14,870 nucleotides of DNA, taken from Proteobacteria bacterium UBA6908 (GTDB lineage: Bacteria > Pseudomonadota > Gammaproteobacteria > Acidiferrobacterales > UBA6901). Location: positions 7,414-22,283 of the forward strand of contig DKBE01000064.1 of the NCBI GenBank assembly GCA_002451085.1, in the 5' to 3' direction. The position numbers and the translations under genes are program-made. This document shows, in pieces, positions 14,864 to 14,870 of the stretch. The notes under the pieces are model-generated. The model did not search any database. It was not told where the DNA came from and worked only from the letters and a program-made list of their open reading frames with translations. Numbering within the stretch: position 1 is the first letter of the stretch; each line of letters starts with the position of its first letter.

Positions 14864-14870
14864 CTCTAAC
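14864..14870 (-). repeat. Box of a further attC site cut by the window edge
   Basis: CTCTAAC ends the window and is the exact complement of GTTAGAG at 14241-14247. It is the expected crossover box of the next attC, 38 bases before the start at 14826, showing that the array continues to the right. Confidence 0.6.

Larger units (their letters stand above)
10288..14870 (-). mobile_element. Distal part of an integron gene-cassette array
   Basis: Five consecutive minus-strand genes are each followed by a palindromic site with RYYYAAC and GTTRRRY ends. Three sites (63-64 bases) are clear and two are degenerate. In each clear site the arm next to the preceding gene's stop holds one extra base, as expected for the L'' arm of attC, which fixes cassette orientation as minus. 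Boundaries put cassettes at about 14191-14869, 13619-14190, 11790-13618, 10914-11789 and 10294-10913. Starts lie 17 to 38 bases inside each cassette, so expression would rely on an upstream Pc promoter or on internal promoters. attI and intI are expected to the right, outside the window. Confidence 0.8.

Overview
The window looks like a proteobacterial, most likely gammaproteobacterial, chromosome fragment with a GC-rich core. The UvrD protein is close to E. coli UvrD over its whole length, and the YqhA-type and YgdQ-type membrane proteins also resemble their enteric counterparts. I cannot name a genus. There are no rRNA or tRNA genes and no CRISPR array. No gene-free stretch exceeds 300 bases.

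Core region, 1 to about 9835. On the minus strand lie a Tat-exported TRAP-transporter solute-binding protein (cut by the left edge), a two-TM GGDEF protein whose signature reads GDEDF, and uvrD. Divergent from uvrD, behind a good sigma-70 promoter, is a YqhA/UPF0114 membrane protein. It is followed by a three-gene block: a TerC-family membrane protein, a GT39-type membrane glycosyltransferase and a polyprenyl-phosphate glycosyltransferase fused to a GtrA domain. The last three overlap by ATGA junctions. The two glycosyltransferases probably make, flip and use a polyprenyl-phosphate sugar on the outer face of the inner membrane. A convergent minus-strand pair follows (DUF4442 hotdog protein, then a stand-alone LON-domain protein). 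Divergent from it is a methyltransferase with a twin-arginine-like signal peptide.

Accessory region, about 9900 to 14870. All genes lie on the minus strand and composition becomes more AT-rich. Each gene is followed by an imperfect palindrome bounded by RYYYAAC and GTTRRRY boxes, with an unpaired base in one arm, which is the anatomy of integron attC sites. I read this as the distal end of an integron cassette array. From the attI-proximal side (right) the cassettes carry a secreted protein of unknown function, a VOC-fold protein, an unusually large amidohydrolase lipoprotein, a SAM methyltransferase, a lipoprotein gene broken by one in-frame TAA, and finally a STAS/SEC14-like protein at the border with core DNA. 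The integrase and attI are expected beyond the right edge; the window ends exactly on another attC box.

The most interesting items are the array itself, its mutated attC box and interrupted lipoprotein, the exported methyltransferase, the altered GGDEF signature, and several palindromes in front of genes (dctP-like, GGDEF, TerC).
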